From contig NZ_CP032550.1 in assembly GCF_009735645.1 (NCBI RefSeq), positions 2,604,001 through 2,668,000 of the forward strand: a stretch of 64,000 bases of DNA, in the 5' to 3' direction. This document shows, in pieces, positions 60,018 to 64,000 of the stretch (position 1 is the first letter of the stretch; every line of letters starts with the position of its first letter). The stretch comes from Microbacterium oryzae. Its GTDB lineage: Bacteria; Actinomycetota; Actinomycetes; Actinomycetales; Microbacteriaceae. The notes under the pieces are model-generated. The model saw nothing but the letters and a program-made list of their open reading frames with translations, did not search any database and had not been told where the DNA came from. A program made the position numbers and the translations under genes.

Positions 60018-61472
60018 ATGGCCGATCCGCAGACTCATCCGGGCGCGCCCGCGCCACCCGAGAACGGCATGCGCAGCTTCGTGCACGTGCTCGTGAACAC
60101 CGCGTTCGCGAACATCACCACGAGCTACCTGTGGTTCGGGCTGACGTTCTGGATCTACCTCGAGACCGAGAACGTGATCGCGACGGGCGTCATCGGCGGC
60201 GCGTACATGCTCTTCATCGCGCTGTTCAGCATGTTCTTCGGCACGCTCGTCGACCGGTTCCGCAAGAAGGCGGTCATGGCGTGGGCGACGCTCGCCGCCT
60301 TTGTCGTCTTCTGCCTCGACGCCGTGTTCTACTTCCTCCTCGGCGAGGAGCGGATGGTCGATCTCACCGAGCCCTGGTTCTGGATCTTCGCGGTCGTGAT
60401 GCTGGCGGGAGCGGTCGTCGAGCAGCTGCGCAACATCGCGCTGTCGACGACCGTCACCCTGCTCGTCCCCGTCGAGAAGCACGCGAACGCGAACGGGCTC
60501 GTCGGCACGGTGCAGGGGCTGGCCTTCCTCGTGACGAGCGTCTTCAGCGGCCTGTCGATCGGCTTCCTCGGCATGGGAGGGACCATCCTCATCGCCCTCG
60601 TCGCGATCGCCCTCTCGCTCGTGCACCTCCTCGCCATCCGCATCCCCGAGCGCGAGATCGTGCACGCGGAGGGGCAGCCGCGCTGGGTGGACGTCGCCGG
60701 CGGCGTGCGGGCGGTGCGCCTCGTCCCGGGGCTGCTGACGCTCATCCTCTTCACGACGCTGAACAACCTCGTCGGCGGCGTCTACATGGCGCTGATGGAT
60801 CCGTACGGGCTCGAGATGTTCTCCGTCGAGATGTGGGGCATCTGGCTCGCCGTCACCTCCACCGGCTTCATCGTCGGCGGCATGGTGATCGCGAAGGTCG
60901 GCCTCGGGCGCAACCCGATCCGGACGATGCTCCTCATCGCGGCGTTCATCGGCCTCGTCGGCGCGGTCTTCGCCCTCCGCGAGTGGGCGTGGCTGTACGT
61001 CGCGGGGATGTGGGTCTACATGTGCTTCGTGCCGGCGGTCGAGGCGGCCGAGCAGACGGTCATCCAGAAGGTGACGCCGTACGAGAAGCAGGGCCGCGTG
61101 TTCGGATTCGCGATGACGTTCGAGGCGGCCTCCGCGCCGATCACGTCGTTCCTCATCGCGCCGATCGCGCAACTGTGGGTCATTCCGTACATGCGGTTGG
61201 AAGACGGGCAGCGACGCTGGTCGTGGCTGCTGGGCGAGGGAGACGCCCGCGGCATCGGTCTGGTGTTCCTCGTGGCGGGTGTCGTGGCGGTCGCCCTCGC
61301 ACTCTCCGGATTCCTGCTGCCCGCCTACCGCACGCTGTCGAAGCAGTTCACGACGGATGGCCAGGGTGCGGCCACGAATGAGCCTGCGTCGAGCGAGGGT
61401 CTGATCTCACCGGTCGAGGCGCGGGCGGGGTTCGACGAACCGGCGACGCCCGATCACTCGCCCGAGCGGTAG
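60018..61472 (+). CDS. MFS transporter, probable drug/metabolite exporter
   Basis: This 484-residue membrane protein has about 12 helices. The motif A equivalent is 'GTLVDRFRKKAVMAWATLA', and 'QTVIQKVTPYEKQGRVFGFA' before helix 10 marks the MFS_1 efflux group. A long extracellular loop and a 45-residue polar C-terminus are unusual details. It converges with a MarR gene with 19 bp of overlap; such pairs often work together even when convergent. Substrate unknown. Confidence 0.86.
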   Translation: MADPQTHPGAPAPPENGMRSFVHVLVNTAFANITTSYLWFGLTFWIYLETENVIATGVIGGAYMLFIALFSMFFGTLVDRFRKKAVMAWATLAAFVVFCLDAVFYFLLGEERMVDLTEPWFWIFAVVMLAGAVVEQLRNIALSTTVTLLVPVEKHANANGLVGTVQGLAFLVTSVFSGLSIGFLGMGGTILIALVAIALSLVHLLAIRIPEREIVHAEGQPRWVDVAGGVRAVRLVPGLLTLILFTTLNNLVGGVYMALMDPYGLEMFSVEMWGIWLAVTSTGFIVGGMVIAKVGLGRNPIRTMLLIAAFIGLVGAVFALREWAWLYVAGMWVYMCFVPAVEAAEQTVIQKVTPYEKQGRVFGFAMTFEAASAPITSFLIAPIAQLWVIPYMRLEDGQRRWSWLLGEGDARGIGLVFLVAGVVAVALALSGFLLPAYRTLSKQFTTDGQGAATNEPASSEGLISPVEARAGFDEPATPDHSPER

Positions 61473-61894
61473 CCGCGCAGCTTCTCGGTGAGCGTGAGGA
61501 GCGTTCGCAGCTCCTCGTCGTCGAAGCACGCCATGTGCTCGGCGATGCTGCGTCCGTGCGCGGCGCCGATGACGCGGAAGGCGTGCGCGCCCTCCTCGGT
61601 GGCGGTGACCAGCGCGCCGCGACCGTCGTCGGGATCGCTGCACTTCGTCACCAGGCCGCGGCCGACCATCCGATCGACCAGCCGCGAGACGCTGGGCTGG
61701 CTGATGAGCATGTTGGCCGTCACGTCGCGCAGTCGCGCCGTCATGTCGGGCGCGCGGGTCACGGTGAGGAGCACGTCGTACTCCGCCTGCGAGAGGTCGC
61801 TGCCGACGAAATCGCCGGAGAGCTTGCCGAACACCTCGTGCTGCGCTCGGAAGAGGCTCTCCCACGCTTCGATCGCGAGTCTTCGATCCCCCAT
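61454..61894 (-). CDS. MarR-family transcriptional regulator
   Basis: This 146-residue winged-helix protein has the recognition region 'ITANMLISQPSVSRLVDRMV'-like pattern (here 'VTANMLISQPSVSRLVDRMV') and the wing 'KCSDPDDGRGALVTATEEG'. TACCCT lies six bases before the ATG on this strand, so the mRNA is probably leaderless. It is distinct from the MarR at 53.1 kb. Likely targets are its own gene and the convergent MFS gene. Confidence 0.88.
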   Translation of the reverse strand: MGDRRLAIEAWESLFRAQHEVFGKLSGDFVGSDLSQAEYDVLLTVTRAPDMTARLRDVTANMLISQPSVSRLVDRMVGRGLVTKCSDPDDGRGALVTATEEGAHAFRVIGAAHGRSIAEHMACFDDEELRTLLTLTEKLRGYRSGE

Positions 61895-61965
61895 GCGTTC
61901 AGGGTAGCGGTCTATGCGCGCTCATAGGTCGTGCGCGCGAACGGCGAGCGAGCCCGAACGCAAGT

Positions 61966-61999
61966 AAGGGCCGGGCGGAGAGGAAGCCGCCCGGCCCTT
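61966..61999. terminator. Hairpin terminator downstream of the LtrA gene
   Basis: Arms 61966-61978 and 61987-61999 are perfectly complementary (13 bp) with an 8-nt loop. On the minus strand the stem is about 75 bp after the LtrA stop codon and is followed by TTACTTG. The 179-bp gap around it holds nothing else I can identify. Confidence 0.75.
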
Positions 62000-62073
62000 G
62001 TCCCTTGCACCAAGAGTGTCCTGCAATCACATGTCGGCAGCTGCCACAGCAAAACAGCTACCGTGCGATGACT

Positions 62074-63315
62074 CTATAACGGCGAGGTAACGAGGGCAAG
62101 GGGTGGCGTTACCTTTCTGTGACTCCGACGCGGGAGCAGGTCGACCAGCGCCACGACGATGAGCACCGCGACCAGCGTCGCGCCGACGAGCAGCGCAGGG
62201 AGGGAACCGCCGAATGCACCCGTCCCCGCGCATGCCGCGACCGCGACCAGCCGCGCATACTCGATTCGACGAGTCGCCCGCAGCCGGAGAGCGAATTGTG
62301 CGAGGAGGAAGAGCGCGGGCCCGGCGACGACGGCGATGAGCTTTGCGCTCGCCAGGGGAGTCCACGGGTGGGCGATGACGATCTCGTCGCCCACCGCCGT
62401 CAGGATGATTCCACCGACGATCAGGACGTGCCCGTAGGTGTAGATGTCCCGCGCGCGGCCGGTGCGGTTCGCCTGGTCGTCGAGGGAGCGCTCGCCGAGT
62501 CCCCGCGTGGACACGAAGTACAGCCACCAGAGCGCTGCCGAGCCGGCGAACGCGCTGATGAAGGCCGCCGCTGTCGCGGCATCCAGCTCGCGTGCGGCGG
62601 TCGTCGCCCCGGTCTGGATGATCGTCTCGCCGATGGCGGCGATCACGATCAGCCCGAACCGCTCGGTGAAGTGGCCGGTAGCGAGGCGCCAGGATCCCGC
62701 TGCGAGCCGGGGGCGGCCGGGGAGCGGAAAGTAGATGCGGGGAGCGATGTAGTCGAGGGCGAGAGCGATCGACCACAGCCATGCTCTCGACCCGCCTTCG
62801 ACGAGCCCGCCGGTGATCCAGAACACGCCGGCGATCAGGAACCAGACGAGAATCCGGCCCGCCTGTTCTCGTTCTGCGCTGCCGCGGGCGGCGGCTGCGA
62901 ACGTGAGAAAAAAGTGGCGGCCCACCTGTATCGCCAGGTAGGCGCCGGCGAAGAGGAGGCCGCGCTCGTCGAAGGCGTGGGGGACCGCGATGGCCAGGAG
63001 AAGGCTGCCGAGCATGAGCGCGATGAGCACGAGTCTGACGGGATTCCTCTCCGGATCGAGCTCGTTCGTAGCCCATGTCGTGTAGTTCCACGACCACCAG
63101 ACGGCGAGCAGGACGATCGCCGCCTCGCCGGCTCCCGCCCAGGTGAGGTCGCTCAGGAGCAGGTGCGAGACCTGGGTGATCGTGAAGACGAACACCAGGT
63201 CGTAGAACAGCTCCAGCGTCGCGGCGCGCTGGGCGTCGGCGTCATCTCCCCGTCGCAGACGTCCGTGGGCGACGGGAGGTGCGGACGCTGGCTCCTGCCG
63301 GGTCTGATCGGTCAC
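62074..63315 (-). CDS. Low temperature requirement protein A (LtrA) family membrane protein
   Basis: This 413-residue polytopic membrane protein has roughly ten to eleven helices. Family markers are 'ATLELFYDLVFVFTITQVSH' near the N-terminus, 'WWSWNYTTWATNELDPERNP' and 'TERFGLIVIAAIGETIIQTG' in the middle. LtrA was named in Listeria for growth at low temperature; the molecular activity is unknown. The gene stands alone, with terminators on both sides. Confidence 0.9.
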   Translation of the reverse strand: MTDQTRQEPASAPPVAHGRLRRGDDADAQRAATLELFYDLVFVFTITQVSHLLLSDLTWAGAGEAAIVLLAVWWSWNYTTWATNELDPERNPVRLVLIALMLGSLLLAIAVPHAFDERGLLFAGAYLAIQVGRHFFLTFAAAARGSAEREQAGRILVWFLIAGVFWITGGLVEGGSRAWLWSIALALDYIAPRIYFPLPGRPRLAAGSWRLATGHFTERFGLIVIAAIGETIIQTGATTAARELDAATAAAFISAFAGSAALWWLYFVSTRGLGERSLDDQANRTGRARDIYTYGHVLIVGGIILTAVGDEIVIAHPWTPLASAKLIAVVAGPALFLLAQFALRLRATRRIEYARLVAVAACAGTGAFGGSLPALLVGATLVAVLIVVALVDLLPRRSHRKVTPPLALVTSPL

Positions 63316-63345
63316 CGGGTCTCCAATCGATGAAGTGCTGAAGGC

Positions 63346-63380
63346 GCGGGTGGGGCGCGATCGGATCGCGCCCCACCCGC
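63346..63380. terminator. Near-perfect hairpin after the esterase gene
   Basis: GCGGGTGGGGCGCGATC and GATCGCGCCCCACCCGC are complementary over 17 bp with a single G between; in practice about 15 bp pair with a 5-nt loop. It lies 10 bp after the stop of the esterase gene on the minus strand. Confidence 0.82.
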
Positions 63381-63390
63381 ACGATGTCGG

Positions 63391-64000
63391 TTACGCGGAG
63401 AGGACGTCCTTCAGGTGAGCGACGGCCTGCGCGACCGCGGCCTTCGCCGCGCGGGTGTCGTGCATGCTGTTGACCATCACGAAGTCGTGGATGATGCCGG
63501 CGTAGCGGACCTGCGTGACGTCGACACCGGCGCGGCGGAGCTTCGCGGCGAACGCCTCGCCCTCATCGCGGAGCACATCGGCCTCGCCGGTGATGACGAG
63601 CGTCGGCGGGAAGAACGCCAGCTGCTCCTGCGTGGCTCGGAGCGGCGAGGCGGTGATCTGCGCACGCTCCTCCTCACTGGTCGTGTACTGGTCCCAGAAC
63701 CACTTCATGCCGTCCAGGGCGAGGAAGTACCCCTCTGCGAACTCCTGGTACGAGTCGGTGTCGAACCGCGCGTCCGTGACCGGGTAGAACAGCACTGCGC
63801 CCTTGAACGTCAGATCTCCGCGCTCTCGTCCCATGAGGTTCAGGGCGATGGCCATGTTGCCGCCGACGGAGTCGCCGGCGATCGCGATGTTGGATCCGTC
63901 GAGATCCTTCTCCGCGCCGTGCTGCACGACCCACTGTCCGACGGCGTAGGACTGCTCGTTCTGCGCCGGGTACTGGAACTCGGGAGCACGGTCGTACTCC
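63391..64000 (-). CDS. Alpha/beta hydrolase, hormone-sensitive-lipase type, N-terminus missing
   Basis: About 203 codons are visible; the gene continues past the right edge of the window. The nucleophile motif 'IAIAGDSVGGNMAIALNLMG' (GDSxGG type) and, toward the C-terminus, Asp in 'TGEADVLRDEGEAFAAKLRR' and His in 'AGIIHDFVMVNSM' form the triad of the HSL/acetyl-esterase family. The upstream part still in the window reads EYDRAPEFQYPAQNEQSYAV, the usual 'AP.HPFPA' region before the nucleophile. The HGGG oxyanion motif is outside the window. Confidence 0.88.
   Translation of the reverse strand, partial: EYDRAPEFQYPAQNEQSYAVGQWVVQHGAEKDLDGSNIAIAGDSVGGNMAIALNLMGRERGDLTFKGAVLFYPVTDARFDTDSYQEFAEGYFLALDGMKWFWDQYTTSEEERAQITASPLRATQEQLAFFPPTLVITGEADVLRDEGEAFAAKLRRAGVDVTQVRYAGIIHDFVMVNSMHDTRAAKAAVAQAVAHLKDVLSA

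Noticed and set aside
58322..61381. Long plus-strand frame (1019 codons) over poxB and the MFS gene
   Set aside because: It runs antisense through the TPP enzyme and then out of frame through the transporter; no motif is conserved.
51744..61472. Reading the cluster of transporters, MarR regulators, esterases and orphan methyltransferase as a defence or mobile island
   Set aside because: Base composition and gene style match the rest of the window, and there is no integrase, tRNA, transposase or restriction endonuclease; the genes are ordinary housekeeping or efflux types.

Overview
The window is a GC-rich chromosomal segment whose gene content points to the family Microbacteriaceae, most likely Microbacterium or a close relative. 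The pointers are a DUF222/HNH endonuclease of the 13E12 type, a riboswitch-controlled YkoEDC thiamine-type ECF transporter, a PutA fusion without a DNA-binding domain, a coenzyme F420 ligase, many start codons only 6-8 nt after a TANNNT -10 box, and frequent ATGA/GTGA start-stop overlaps. I see no rRNA, tRNA, CRISPR array, prophage or transposase gene. Genes are packed closely on both strands, and many convergent pairs share a perfect or near-perfect hairpin.

Layout. 1-6.7 kb: the end of a 3-methyladenine DNA glycosylase, then a glycoside uptake locus (CUT1-type ABC transporter, PfkB sugar kinase, divergent DeoR regulator, GH4 6-phospho-glycosidase) and a 54-residue unknown ORF. 7-16.5 kb: HNH endonuclease, fold-IV PLP enzyme, membrane-anchored NERD protein, LysR regulator divergent from putA, and a D,D-carboxypeptidase. 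16.5-19.5 kb: TPP riboswitch and ykoEDC. 19.6-28.4 kb: two aldo/keto reductases, an SDR, an APH-like kinase, rlmN, a cytochrome b561-like protein, a GNAT-AAA+ fusion protein and a flavin monooxygenase. 28.4-39.2 kb: a complete fructan-utilisation locus. 39.3-45.1 kb: two large surface 5'-nucleotidases. 45.2-64 kb: cofE, a GNAT, a thioesterase, an arginine-to-glutamate pair (DDAH/dihydrolase-like enzyme plus RocD), an MFS sugar porter bracketed by two copies of a palindromic repeat, rhaM, a MarR/MFS operon, lplA, an orphan DNA methyltransferase, a carboxylesterase, poxB, MFS/MarR, LtrA and a truncated esterase.

How the genes work together. In the fructan locus a secreted Tat-dependent GH32 enzyme would cut fructan outside the cell. 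An Opp/Dpp-type ABC transporter, unusual for sugar, would import the oligosaccharides. A cytoplasmic GH32 would release fructose and a PfkB kinase would phosphorylate it, all under a LacI repressor with a candidate site between the -35 and -10 boxes. The DDAH-like enzyme, RocD and PutA could together convert arginine to glutamate through ornithine and pyrroline-5-carboxylate.

The least explained material is non-coding: a CTAG-rich nested palindrome at 25.76-25.87 kb, a structured inverted/direct repeat at 47.2 kb, and the two homologous ~75-bp palindromic elements at 49.6 and 51.2 kb. All functional assignments come from reading motifs and context; no database search was run.
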